Translations under genes and position numbers: made by a program
The notes under the pieces: model-generated
What the model was told of the DNA's origin: nothing
Databases searched by the model: none
What the model saw: only the letters and a program-made list of their open reading frames with translations
Assembly (NCBI GenBank): GCA_038093515.1
Contig: JBBPSI010000058.1
Span: 1 to 64,000 of the forward strand
DNA length: 64,000 nucleotides
Reading direction: 5' to 3'
Source: Butyriboletus loyo
Lineage: Eukaryota > Basidiomycota > Agaricomycetes > Boletales > Boletaceae
In this document: positions 1 to 10,139 of the stretch, one piece after another
Position numbering within the stretch: position 1 is the first letter of the stretch
How the letters are laid out: every line of letters starts with the position of its first letter

Positions 1-249
1 GAGATTTTTTCTTCTTTCATTTATCTACGCCATCACTTGGAAAAAGTGGGCCATTCGTAGCTTACAGGTACTATTGGAGGATAATCTACAACCAATCTCA
101 CTAATATAACAACTGGGAACTCAATTACGGGTCGGCTATACAAAAACGTATGAAATGTACTTGCGCAGGGATGGGACAATCTAATCTACAGGACAGGATA
201 TTCACCAACATGGAGAATAGAGTGCAATCAGCTCATCTTTACACGAGGG

Positions 250-810
250 CTCGGAAAGTGGTGACTCAAAAGACCTCATGTGATGAATTGGCTCCAAGGA
301 AATGAATGTCACATGTGCGATACATGATGTGCCACTGAGAGAACACAGCCCTTCGAGTGTCTTCCCACATGACCAGAGGTCGGCACAAATGGCATCATAG
401 TCAAAAGGACCTCAGGTGCCATATACTCCTCCGTACCGACCGACCATGCCATGCGATTTGTTCCCAGAGTGGCCAGCGATGCTATAGTCAATGATCGAAA
501 GTCAACCACCACCGGGAGGAATAAGAACATTTACAGGTTTGACGCCGCGGTGTGCAATGTGAATGCTAACTCGAACCCCTTGAAAAGCTGTGTGGCAGCA
601 GACCACGTGTGCTTGTCAAGTTCTCGACGAGCAGTGAGGTGGCCTCTACCAGACGACACGTAGATGACAAATTGTCCAAAGCTATGGGTCCAAACTTGGA
701 CCCCAGTGATGGTATGGTGGTGGGGGAAGTCATTTGTACCAGGTACCGCGCTATGCGTTGTCGAAGGCTTTCGTGGCCAGAGAGGGAAAGAGGTAAATCC
801 ACTTTACTAA
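250..810 (-). pseudogene. Protein kinase relic (catalytic domain, frameshifted)
   Basis: Minus-strand fragments of a eukaryotic protein kinase lie in order but in different frames. There is an upstream stretch with YVSSGRGHLTARREL, a catalytic-loop-like HRGVKPVNVL (HRD position changed to HRG), a VDF replacing DFG, then GTEEYMAPEV (activation segment and APE motif). Next, one frame over, comes YDAICADLWSCGKTLEGLC (subdomain IX DxWSxG). The break after the APE motif at about 387-397 is what a single lost T in a T-run would produce. At least one more frameshift separates the N-terminal part from the catalytic loop. The missing HRD aspartate and DFG glycine argue against activity. This is a dead gene or a fragment carried by a repeat. 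The kinase assignment is firm; the subfamily is unknown. Confidence 0.75.
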
Positions 811-1639
811 GAATCCGGCATACGTGCAGAAGATTGGTAAATCATCCGAGAAGGGGCTTTTCGGCTCGAAACATCACCCGAACCTGTGCGGGGGCGGTCG
901 AATGTGAGCCATGAGGGCAGGTGGGTACCAACACCTCGCGGTGGATAGGACTGAGCCTCGCAGTTCGACGTGAGGCGTCGAGTGGGGTGACAGGATAAAA
1001 ATTTGGTATAGTCCACTTTGTGACTAGTACGTTTGGGATATAGTGAGATTGGCGGATCTACGAGATGCGGGTGTTGACGGAGTGGTGGGTGGGTGCAAAT
1101 GCGAGGACCTTGAAGACAAGTTGTTGCAGGACGAAAGCCGAACCTTGTGGTGCAAAGCGAAGAAGCGCTGCCACAACGCGTTAGACCTCTCGCCGCCGCT
1201 TCGTAATTTAATTGTAGCGGCGCCTGCAGTCGTCAACTCCTCCGAATTCATTCTAGATAAAAAAAAGCTGCAAACTTGACACCAAAAATCGATTTGTCGG
1301 TGTCGAGTCAAGATAAGGGCATACACCAAGTTCAGATTCCTTACAGTCCCATGATGTTGGTATCAGCAGTTGCCATTTTTTTCGTGGGACTGCCCCTCCA
1401 GCTCACCGTCCGAACCAGCTTTCCTTTTCCCTTTAGCTGAGAGCCGTAGGCTTTTAACAAGGCCCCCTTGGTGTACGAGTGATATGGGAGTAACTTCTCT
1501 GCTTGAGCACGACTTGGTAGCTGTTGCTATTTCTGTTAATATTGCTGTTGGACTAAGACGAGAACACATTGCTGGAGATGTTCCAACCGGAATAGAGGTT
1601 GTGTCAAAAGGATGAAAATAAGTAAAGCTTACAGCTTAC
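811..1639. other. Unassigned, gene-poor stretch
   Basis: Only short overlapping open frames without recognisable motifs are present on either strand. I see no gene, tRNA or obvious repeat here. It lies between two decayed coding remnants and is probably decayed transposon or intergenic DNA. Confidence 0.4.
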
Positions 1640-2760
1640 AGATGACTTCGACCTCAACAAACTGCCCATCCCTGCACTTTGCTTCATAGTTGGCAGGGTT
1701 GATCCAAATCCCCTGTGAATCGAAAATGCCTGGCATGACCACCTTTGCTTCAGAAAGATCTACATACATTCTCAATAGGCCAGCATACTGTGCTGGTCTA
1801 TTGAGAGTGCATGCAGATCTTAGCGTCGTCAGGGGTCCAGTAGCTGCCAGTGAGAGATACGAATCTGTATAGTTGAAAAAATCAGATTATGGAAATCTTA
1901 GAGTATAGCGAAAAACATACCCTGTGTGTTCATAGAAATTGTCACGGCCACAACTTGGGCCTAGCTGACAGCTGCTCTCGCTTTACTTGGGCTCAAACTG
2001 CCCCTGGATTCTACCACAATGGTCAACAATATACCCTGTAAAAGATAAGACAATATTCACTTCCAATGTCCCCACGCGCGAGTTTCAGGGCAACAACCCT
2101 TTCTGTGGCAGGAAGACCTTGAAACAAGGGTTCGATTAGAATAACCAATGAAATATAATCACCACGTCCAGGTTTGTATGTTGGCTAGAACGCGGTGATA
2201 TTTGGTTTTTTGTTGCCATCTTTAGAATTTGACCAATATGTAAGGGAACGAAATATGATTTACCGGCGGGCGAGTGGACTTCTTCGTTAGCTTGGTGCAG
2301 GTGCATGAGGATCTCCAACGCAATGTTAGAGCATTGAATTGACTCCGGAGGGCATTGATCGTCATCTTCATTGAGGAATTTGAGTTCAAATTGCCCTCAG
2401 GCTTTCCCCAGAGAGGTAATATTAATATCAAGCTGAAATTGTGCTCAATATGAGAAACGGAGTCGTAACAGACATAGACTCACGTGCAGCAGCAGTATGG
2501 AGGTTGATATACAAGCTTCCCAAATTGACCACAACGGTCAATCTTTGCAGGGAACTTGAATCTCATGGTGAAGGGTTCACCATACGATTTGACCCAGGTT
2601 CGAAGGGGCCTAGGATCATTTTCAGTTGCAATAGTTTCGAGGAGAGTATTGGAGGCCGCGTTCCGATTCGTGACAGCACGGAAAAGAGATGTCCAGAGTG
2701 CCGACATTCATTTCGGTAACTCGAAGGTGCGTCGGGGTTTCGGGGCGATCACCAGGGATA
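1640..2760 (-). pseudogene. Unidentified coding remnant
   Basis: The minus strand has coding-like pieces in several frames. One ends as an apparent C-terminus with WINPANYEAKCRDGQFVEV at about 1640-1710. Others contain GEPFTMRFKFPAKIDRCGQF (about 2530-2590) and DHCGRIQGQFEPK (about 1990-2030). I do not recognise the family. Stops and frame changes separate the pieces and no consistent set of splice sites joins them, so it is either an intron-rich gene I cannot resolve or a decayed one. It is next to the Helitron-type relic and could belong to the same repeat-rich block. Confidence 0.3.
1756..1820. repeat. 65-bp near-perfect hairpin (30-bp arms, 5-nt loop)
   Basis: The left arm starts AGATCTACATACAT and continues TCTCAATAGGCCAGCA. 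The right arm is its reverse complement with four differences in 30 positions. The loop is TACTG. All four differences are transitions, so most still pair as G-U in RNA. Both ends carry a BglII-like AGATCT hexamer. Confidence 0.85.
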
Positions 2761-2962
2761 TGAAAAGTCGTAGTTGGGAGAGCATCAGAGGAAGGTGTGT
2801 CCACTACCAGATGAAGGACGAGAAGGTAGTGGTGTAGTTGACATAGCAATTGTAGCGAGATATGAGAGTGATTGGGCAAGTGAAGATGTTGAGGAGGGGG
2901 ATGAATGCAAGAAACCAAGAAACTGGAACCTTGTATACACGGAATCTGATGGCAGAACGCGT

Positions 2963-4333
2963 TCACCGTGTACTGAAAGTTTGGAACAGGTACGCAAAAA
3001 TGCGTGCATCGCGATCGGCGAACTGTCGCAGCGTGCAAAGATCAAAGTCTGGGACATCGGGTTCCAGAACAGGACGTCCGTTATTCCTGCAGCCGTCGTA
3101 GTTGCATACTCTGTCATCGGCGCAAAAACGCGCAGAAAAATGGTACCCACCCTGGTAGATTACACCCACTAGGCAGTACCGCGCTTCGCCGCGGAGGTGT
3201 GGCACCACGATAGATTTACATGGCGCCACCAGGTTAGGCTCAACGCACTCAAAGAACATTATCGGCGGAAGCATCGTCATGCGAATGAAATTGGATACTG
3301 TTCCTGGGCACCCGAGTAATGAATGTGTCACGTTCGTTCTTGAGTGGCGGACTTGTCGTGAGTTGGACCACAGATCGAGCCAACATTGAAGATTAAGATG
3401 CTGCAGACACATGATGGAGTCGGGATCATAACACCGCGCGTTCAAAAATTGAGGTACTGGAAGCGCCGACTTGACCTGTCTGCGGGAATACTGTAGAGTC
3501 GAAGGAACTAAGACAATCCCGAAAGTTGTCTCAATATCTGTCGAACAAATCTGCCCAAAACAAGTTAGCGTCATTTTCTAGGAGTATATTGTATGCTTCA
3601 GCTACCCTGAGGGTATTACCCACAGCTGTCCATCTATCGTAGAAAAGGTTCATGAACATGGCGTCGTAAGCGCATGACCAATTCTCCACAGACCAGCGGA
3701 AACCAGCGCCTGATGAGGATTGTGATATCGGACTCAGCAAACGGTGATTCGACAGAGTACATTGGAAAATTTCACTCGCCACCTTGACACGTCAATTGTT
3801 GCTACAGTGACGGAGGTGGACGAATCGTTTTCTTGAATAGCTTCCTTTTATTACCATGTTGCCGAGGGGAGTGGTTTGTTCAGGTCATGGAGAGCTACCG
3901 GATGCATTAAGCAGAGGCCTTCTCGTGATGTTGCACGCGGCGCTGGGACGTAAGTACCAAAACCCCCATCGGAAAGATCAACCTATACCTTTGGTAAAGT
4001 TTTTCCTTGAGCGGAGTGACCTGTTACTGCAAAAGCTGGTTGCATTGACAGTTGGGATCGAGTGATACGAACCTTCTCCTTCCATCCGTCAGCTTGGTCG
4101 AGGAAAGCCGTGAAGCTCCAGGTAACTTGAGTGATTGGAAAATGCGACTTCGGAAGACCCATCACACTCACTTTGCTGTGTGGAAACTCAACTACGGCAC
4201 GCAGGGCATATACGATCCCTACCGGACATGTCGTAGTGAAGATTTTCCGCACAAATCCTTGTGATTCGTTTGTGATTCCAAGATTTGTAGATATAAGTAT
4301 CACGGGCATTCCTTCAATTATTTGTGGGAGCAT
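2963..4333 (-). pseudogene. PIF1/Helitron-type helicase C-terminus plus cysteine-peptidase-like domain, decayed
   Basis: Reading the minus strand from 4333 down, a PIF1-like helicase end is visible: LPQIIEGMPVILISTNLGIT, ITNESQGFV, then FAVTGHSAQGKTLP (helicase motif with SAQGKT). The frame then breaks at 3983 and resumes as DLSDGGFGTYVPAPRATSRE and LHDLNKPLP. Below that (3782-2963) is a papain/USP-like domain. It has a catalytic-cysteine box NWSCAYDAMFMNLFYDRW at about 3650-3700 and a histidine box GVIYQGGYHFSARF at about 3110-3150. This order resembles the large helicase-peptidase proteins of mushroom Helitron-like or PIF1 repeats. No Rep/HUH domain or helicase N-terminus is visible. At least two frame breaks make it a relic. 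The family assignment rests on motif recall, not a search. Confidence 0.72.
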
Positions 4334-4632
4334 TTCTCCAGTGCGAAGCAGGTCTCAACGTTTCAACGTTCATGCCCTTGGGAACTTGAGTGTAAGCTCT
4401 CTCAACTTGAATCGCCGCGCCCCCGTAATTGCTTTCAAGGCTCATGTCTACCCCGTCAGTTGTCTCCGCTGTTTTCACTGCCCTGGAATTGAAGGTGTTG
4501 ACCGTTTTCCATGCCAGTCTCGCCGACCGTTGTATGACCAGCGTAAGGTAAGATTGGAGAAATCTGCCAACTGGAGAATACAGTTTTGGCAACGGCGTTG
4601 GTATCTAACACGCACAAACAAAGCCTCCTAGC

Positions 4633-6081
4633 CTAACAGACATGTTCAATCTTATCTCCTTTGTCGACCCTTGGTCCGAGGTCTCGCCCAACCGTCCTTT
4701 CAAACACCTCCAGCATGAATGTAAAGAGAGACATTGTAAGGGCTGCATCCCAACGCCCCTTGGATGATTCGTCTCGAATAAAAGCATGTTGAGCTTGTAC
4801 CTCCAGAAACTGAAACAACATAGTGAGCATCTCCTCGAAGCACACATCAGGCTATACGAACAGAGCATGCAACGTTGGCGTCTTCGAGCGTCTTCCTAAT
4901 GAGATCGCGGCCCGCACGTGGTATATGCGTATCCTTCACCGCACATCAATTTGGCATCATCCAGGCGAAACAAGGGGTGACACATGCCTGCTTGCCGAAA
5001 ATCATCTAGAATGATCCTGGTGAGGTAGAGATAACCTGATGATAGACGGTGCTTACAACAAGTTCTCCTTGCATGTTACCTTTTCGGACTCGCTCTAGTG
5101 AGTCATCGTTCTTGCCTTTCCCGAGAGTGGCGTTGTGGACGTCCGTCGCAAAGAAGCAGACTGAAGACAGTACTCTGGGGTCGAAGGCAGCCTGATAAAG
5201 ATTCAACTCGTTCAATAACAGTGTCTTTGACGAGGAATGTAAATATCGCACACGAAATGCCTGAGTTTTCGTGAGACACGTCGTATGAACCGAGCAGCAG
5301 GGAAACATACCAAGTGACCTCCTAGGCACATTCCGGTCGCTTTGCCCAAATCGTCAGGCGCCGGCGATGGATGAAAATGATTTACGGACCTGCAATACGT
5401 CCATTGCAGTTCGGATGGGAGACCAGTAAGTCGACGGAAAGTGTGGCATCCTTCATCCATCCAAAGTTATGCATTATCAACAACAGGGGCGGGGAAGCGA
5501 GTACCTCGTCATAGGCAGCTACAGTTTTCTCAATCTATAGGCATTATCAGGAGGACGGTCAAACACATGGCATGACGCCCACCTTGTATTTGTTACCTCG
5601 GTCCGTTCCTGCCAGCGGTCGCACGTTATGTGAGTGTCTAACAGAGATAATCGAAACGAGGCACCTTCCGTATCGTAGGCGATAGGTTCAGGACCCTCGA
5701 ACTCGTGATAAGTCGACGGGCACGCTAGACTCATCAACCTACCATCTGATCTCGAGAACTACCAGACACACCAACAACATATCCATGGCTTGCAATTTTC
5801 CCTGCAAACCTCTCGACAGGTCCGGTCACCTGGTAAATCTCACTAATGTCATCAGTCAGCCGAGAGAGCCCAGGAGCGATCCACCACATACCTGAAGCAC
5901 ACAACGCCTGTCCGTAGCGTTCTGTGAGATGCATTGTACGGACGCACATAAAGGAAAGTTAAGCACCAGGAAACTTGGCTTGAGGATAGTTTGGCACGAC
6001 GGGAGCGATCACAAAGATTCGGATCGGTTTCCCGTTGTCGAGTTTGCTGGGTACATCATGATGAGTTTTAGTGATAAGCAT
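4633..6081 (-). CDS. Dienelactone hydrolase family protein, 13 exons
   Basis: Splicing gives an uninterrupted 272-residue alpha/beta hydrolase. Exons (minus): 6081-5967, 5907-5892, 5842-5772, 5724-5665, 5608-5583, 5534-5505, 5450-5390, 5339-5311, 5260-5252, 5191-5057, 5005-4988, 4933-4862, 4809-4633. Landmarks are SEIYQVTGPVERFAGKIASHGYVV, CPSTYHEFEGPEPI, the nucleophile elbow GMCLGGH (Cys), FGKQDTH (acid Asp) and AQHAFIRDE (His), so the triad is complete. The C-terminus IEHVC is typical of fungal members. Family enzymes hydrolyse lactones or esters; the substrate here is unknown. Two exons are only 16 and 9 nt, and one intron (4987-4934) starts with GC rather than GT. All phases close, so the gene looks functional. 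It is divergent from the CUE gene over 253 bp. Confidence 0.88.
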
Positions 6082-6334
6082 TGTGGTGGGAGTGGTAGTA
6101 CCAGCGTGGGCGGGCTCCTTCTAACGGTCAGATGGTTGTTCGCACAGATTATCAATCTATCTGAATCTGAGGCTTATTCACACAAATCATCTTTAGAACT
6201 TACGAGTTCGCTACGACCACGACAATTCCTTGCAGGCAATCGAAGTCTTCAGTTCAAGGTTGTTGCCATAATATCATATCATTATGTCGCGCTTATAGTC
6301 ATATCTTAATTCTTTCGCGTGAGCTCCAGCTTTC

Positions 6335-8625
6335 ATGGGCACCCTCGCACCACTTCCAATCTATCCTTCCGCCCAGGCAAGAAAGGGCTTCTCAGCATCG
6401 CAACTTTCCCAGTTTCATCTCAATCTCTCCAATACACTCACACAGGTAATTGCACTCCCACCAGCGAAACGGGATACACCTTCGACCCGTGCCTTTGTCT
6501 CCAGCTACGCCAACGATGCAGCACAACAAATCCTTGAAACTATCATCTGGAAAGACACCGAGCCTGCAAAACGTGACGATCGCCTGCTCCAACGCGTCCT
6601 CCTCCTTGCAGAGAAGGTCGCATGCGCTGCTCCAGGACTAGAGCTCAGGACATTACTCGATCTTTGCGTTGCCTTTTCATTCATGGTCACTCGGTTGAGA
6701 TCGATCATGTCTGCAGCCCTCGGCGGGACACCCGACCTACCTGCCACATTCGCCTCGGAAGTTGTCCCTGCGTTCACATCCTTGCTCTCCCCATCCCGGT
6801 CTTCGGGACTATACGGTCTCCGAAAAACGGCCCGTTGCTTGACCAGCCTTCTCCGTCCCAGTTCGCCGTCCCTTGTCCGTCCATTCGCGCATTGCAGGGA
6901 ATTCATTATCGCACTAGCGCGCGCGTACGACGATGGCCTTGCCACCATCTCCCGTTCATATGGCGGCATCCGGATGGATGTCACTCACCGCAAACTCGAT
7001 CACTGGGAGGAGATATGGCTCGACACCAAAGTGGACATTGTTGACGTCTTCCATCTCATCATGACGACGATGGTACGGGATATCTCGACAACATCTGGGA
7101 CAGAACTCGCGGTGGAGGCAGATCGGACTTTTGGGATCGTGTTCGCATTGCTTGACGTTACGTCTACAGCTGGGGGATCCGCTGACGCAGTTCCATTCCT
7201 CAATCGACCGCTCATCGCAGATTATCAATATGCGTATGAACTAAGTAGGACGTTGTCTTCTGCGTTACGCCATGAAGCACGCGACGATGCGCGGACGGAA
7301 CTTCTGGATTCTACCTTACGTTCCCTTGATGTTGAACCGTCGGGCGGAAATAGCAAAGATCCGGGTGCGCTCAAGCTTATCCTTCGTTCGTCTGGCATCG
7401 TTCCAGATGCTTCCAACAAAGTATATCCGACCGCACAACCCGTCTCGATTGACAAGGGGAAAGTAAAGGCGACAGCACCCGAATCCACGCCACCCCACGA
7501 CGCTGATCTGGACTTGAAAGTGACACAAGTGCTCGATATACTCCCCGATCAACCACCCGAGTACATTCGCAAATTGCTTACGCATCCGTTCCGCGGCAAT
7601 GCAGAAAGAGTGATTGAAGCTCTTTTGGAGGGAACAGCTCCCAACGAGGATGCACTCTGTGCCGAAAACTTCTCCGTTATCATTCCCGTGACGGATGCTC
7701 CTATAGAGAGGAAGAACGTGTTCGATGAAGAGATCATGGACCTCGGCCGTGTACACGTCGGAAAGAAAACGTACGATATCGAGGAGCTCCTCCTGTTGTG
7801 AGATGCTGATCTCTTGCACGTAGGCAAGACGCAATCTCGTTGACCAGGGACAGAGCAGAAATCGAGCGGATGAAAGCAGATATAATTCGACTTAGCGAGG
7901 CGATGTCTGAGGATTCCGACGAGGAAAGTGGAAAGCCCAGGTCGCTAGACGTGATTGACCTCGACGATGACCTTGACGAAGCTGGTGCGAGCACCATCAA
8001 GATCCTGGGTGATGGGGAGGACAGTGGCGACGAAGAAGAGCGAGCTGTTGACCCGATCAAGCCAGAGACGATATTAGAGCTGGCGTACATCCGAGATCCC
8101 AAGTTGTTTGATCGAGATGCTGCAACACGCAGAAGCAAGCCGCGCGCTGATCTCAAGCAACAGACAGGTGATCATCACGCGATCAGGGTCACCCTTGGAG
8201 CTACTCAAGATTATTTTGCAGGCTGGTCAGATGAACAGATTGAGGGCTGGAGAATCATGTTGGAGAGAAACGTGAGTGATTCTATGTGGATACATTCCTA
8301 TTCACATGAATGTACACTATTCCAGCCCAAGAAAGAACGGATATTGCAGAAGCATGAATTTGCTGGGAATAGAGCGGTGAGTATACCGATTGTCGGAGGC
8401 ACGGGGGGTCAACCTGGGGGCGGACAGCGGGGCGGAGGAAGGGGCAGGGGTAGAGGACGAGGACGAGGACGAGGAGGTGGTGATGGTGACGGAAGAAGCG
8501 GACCAAATGAAAATAATGATAGAGTTGCACGCGAACGAGCGTTCAAGGAGAAACACAAATCTGGCAGTCGGAAGAGGGGACATGACAAGAAGATGATGAA
8601 GGCAGGTGCTGGTCCATCGGCATAA
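6335..8625 (+). CDS. CUE-domain protein, ASCC2/Cue3-like
   Basis: The first exon encodes an alpha-helical N-terminal half of about 380 residues, followed by a ubiquitin-binding CUE domain (VTQVLDILPDQPPEYIRKLL, then AERVIEALLEG). Next is a NVFDEEIMDL segment and, after introns, a tail with MKADIIRLSEAMSEDSDEES, a GRGRGRGRGRGGG low-complexity tract and a basic C-terminus. This architecture matches activating signal cointegrator complex subunit 2 and yeast Cue3, which act on ubiquitinated stalled ribosomes. The intron is best placed at 7771-7823 (53 nt), which restores GKKTQDAISLTRDRAEIERMK. A second lies at 8272-8325; a third at about 8375-8425 is optional because the frame is open through it. 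A diverged copy of the start of this gene lies at 9424-9553. Confidence 0.85.
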
Positions 8626-9026
8626 AGTTTGAGGTAACTATTGCTTTTGATGATGGAGCGCTGGGGACGTAATGATGGGCCGTGCTACGTGCGTACTTGG
8701 TAACCAGCCCTTCCTCAGCTATGACCTTACGACAAGTGTATGGTAAAATTTGACCACAATCTTTTTTTTTTTCTGATGGAATGTGTGCGACCGAATAGCG
8801 AACACCTAATCTGGCACAGAAATGGAAGATTACCGGTTCCTTTGTTCAAAGTTTGACGGGAAGCGATAGTGAGCCGAACTAACCAGCTTTGAAGTAACAT
8901 TATTGATTGGGATGACCGAAAAGGGGATCATGAAAAGGGATAAGATGGAGATCGTTGGCAAAGCTCGAGGTGCTTAACGACTTGAGCGTCTACTACTCTA
9001 CCTTTCAAGCCTCGACTCATATCACC
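8626..9026. other. Intergenic
   Basis: This 400-bp stretch lies between the CUE gene and the small secreted-protein gene. It contains a T-run at about 8762-8772 and no recognisable coding motif. It should hold the 3' end of the first gene and the promoter of the second. Confidence 0.5.
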
Positions 9027-9370
9027 ATGCATTTCGTCAAGAGCTTCATCGTCCTTGCTGCTGCCGCCGCCTTGGCGTCCGCGATGCCCGGCGTAGGGCG
9101 CCGCACTGTATGTTGCCCCACTCCCTTGACAACTCAAAGAATAGTCAATGACCATCACTCTCTCCACAGGAGGGTTCTCTCCTCGAGCGCCAGGTTTTTG
9201 ACTGCAGTGGGGTGCCTCCCTGCAGTGATCCTGGTAAACCTACCTCGTCGTTACTAGAAGCCTGAGCGATCCACTAACATGCGTATTCGACCACAGAATG
9301 CGCTGCCATATCCCCCATCCCCATATGCACGACTATTGGACCCTACGTGGGCTGCTTTTGCTATAATTAA
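9027..9370 (+). CDS. Small secreted cysteine-rich protein (72 aa)
   Basis: Three exons (9027-9107, 9170-9233, 9297-9370) join in phase to a 72-residue protein. Residues 1-19 form a classical signal peptide (MHFVKSFIVLAAAAALASA). The mature part is short and ends in a region with six cysteines (in order DC, PPC, EC, IC, GC, FC) spaced over about 33 residues, which suggests three disulfides. No known family comes to mind. Small secreted cysteine-rich proteins are common in Agaricomycetes and include candidate effectors, but function cannot be inferred. Both introns are GT-AG (62 and 63 nt). Confidence 0.75.
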
Positions 9371-9423
9371 ACTTCGGGTTTCGAGAAGAGGGACAAAGTC
9401 ACTGACTTCTCGACTGACGATCT

Positions 9424-9553
9424 CGTACCATTTCCAATCTATCCTTCCGCCCATGCCAGAAAGGGCTTCTCAACCTCACAATTAGCTCGATTTCATCTAA
9501 TTCACTCGAATGCAATCGCACAAGTAGTTGCACTACTGCCAGCGAGACGCGAT
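9424..9553 (+). pseudogene. Partial duplicate of the CUE-gene 5' exon
   Basis: These 130 bases align without gaps to 6346-6475, near the start of the CUE-domain gene, at about 79% identity by my count (27 differences). The reading frame is preserved. IYPSAHARKGFSTSQL here matches IYPSAQARKGFSASQL in the parent, and VVALLPARRD matches VIALPPAKRD. No ATG is in frame upstream and the similarity stops at both ends, so it is a gene fragment, not a gene. It lies between the secreted-protein gene and the 3' end of RPA3. Confidence 0.85.
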
Positions 9554-9626
9554 GTTATTTGTGATAGAAATACAGAGTGGTGGTGGCGTAGAAACGCGAA
9601 TGTCGAGTGTGAAGAATACCGCCTGA

Positions 9627-10119
9627 TCAGGAGGGGAACATTTTCTTGAATCTTGGGTCAAAGGTCAACTCGACGACATCATTGACCAGCTTCATGTCTG
9701 GTAATTTGAGAGAGACGCGAGAGGACACAAGGGTGGTGCAGCTTACCAAGTTCCTTGTCCGAGTCCAAGTTGAGACCCATCATGAACTTGATGCTCGACT
9801 CGCCGACTGCTTGACCGATGATCTCGATGAACGTCCCCACCAACTGTTCGGTCTGGGCAATTTCCGGATCGTGAGCTGGTTGTCTGGCAGGTACGGAATC
9901 AGGCGTACCTCTGTCATCTGTATCTCAACCTGCCCTCCGTCGCATGCTTCGACGACGGCGCGACCCGACTGTTGCTAATGCCCGGGCTAAGGAGGCTATG
10001 TCTAGAGGTAACATACAACTTACGCTCAGCACCTTGCAAGGTAATCGCACTGTACGCCCGACAAAATTTGGGAGACGCGCGGCGTTGACTCTGGGGGACT
10101 GATAGTCGCTCATCGACAT
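9627..10119 (-). CDS. RPA3: Replication factor A subunit 3 (RPA14)
   Basis: Four exons (10119-10024, 9974-9909, 9852-9747, 9697-9627) encode 112 residues, the usual RPA14 length. The protein reads as one OB fold: SPRVNAARLPNFVGRTVRLP, VVEACDGGQVEIQM, LVGTFIEIIGQAVG, then the C-terminal helix MKLVNDVVELTFDPRFKKMF that mediates RPA trimerisation. RPA3 is the small subunit of the single-stranded DNA-binding heterotrimer used in replication, repair and recombination. The third intron is 56 nt and is the only choice that keeps frame. A MluI cell-cycle box (ACGCGT) sits 15 bp upstream of the ATG. The 3' end is next to the CUE-gene fragment. Confidence 0.87.
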
Positions 10120-10133
10120 TGTTGGGCTTGGTG

Positions 10134-10139
10134 ACGCGT
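10134..10139 (-). promoter_or_regulatory. MluI cell-cycle box (ACGCGT) upstream of RPA3
   Basis: A palindromic GTGACGCGTCAC contains the MCB core ACGCGT. In yeasts MBF binds this motif and drives G1/S expression of replication genes, including RPA subunits. It lies 15 bp before the RPA3 start codon, so it is either very close to the transcription start or within the 5' UTR. Confidence 0.5.

Noticed and set aside
7798..7823. A 26-nt intron in the CUE gene
   Set aside because: A donor at 7771 gives a normal 53-nt intron, keeps frame and produces a better family match, so the ultra-short intron is unnecessary.
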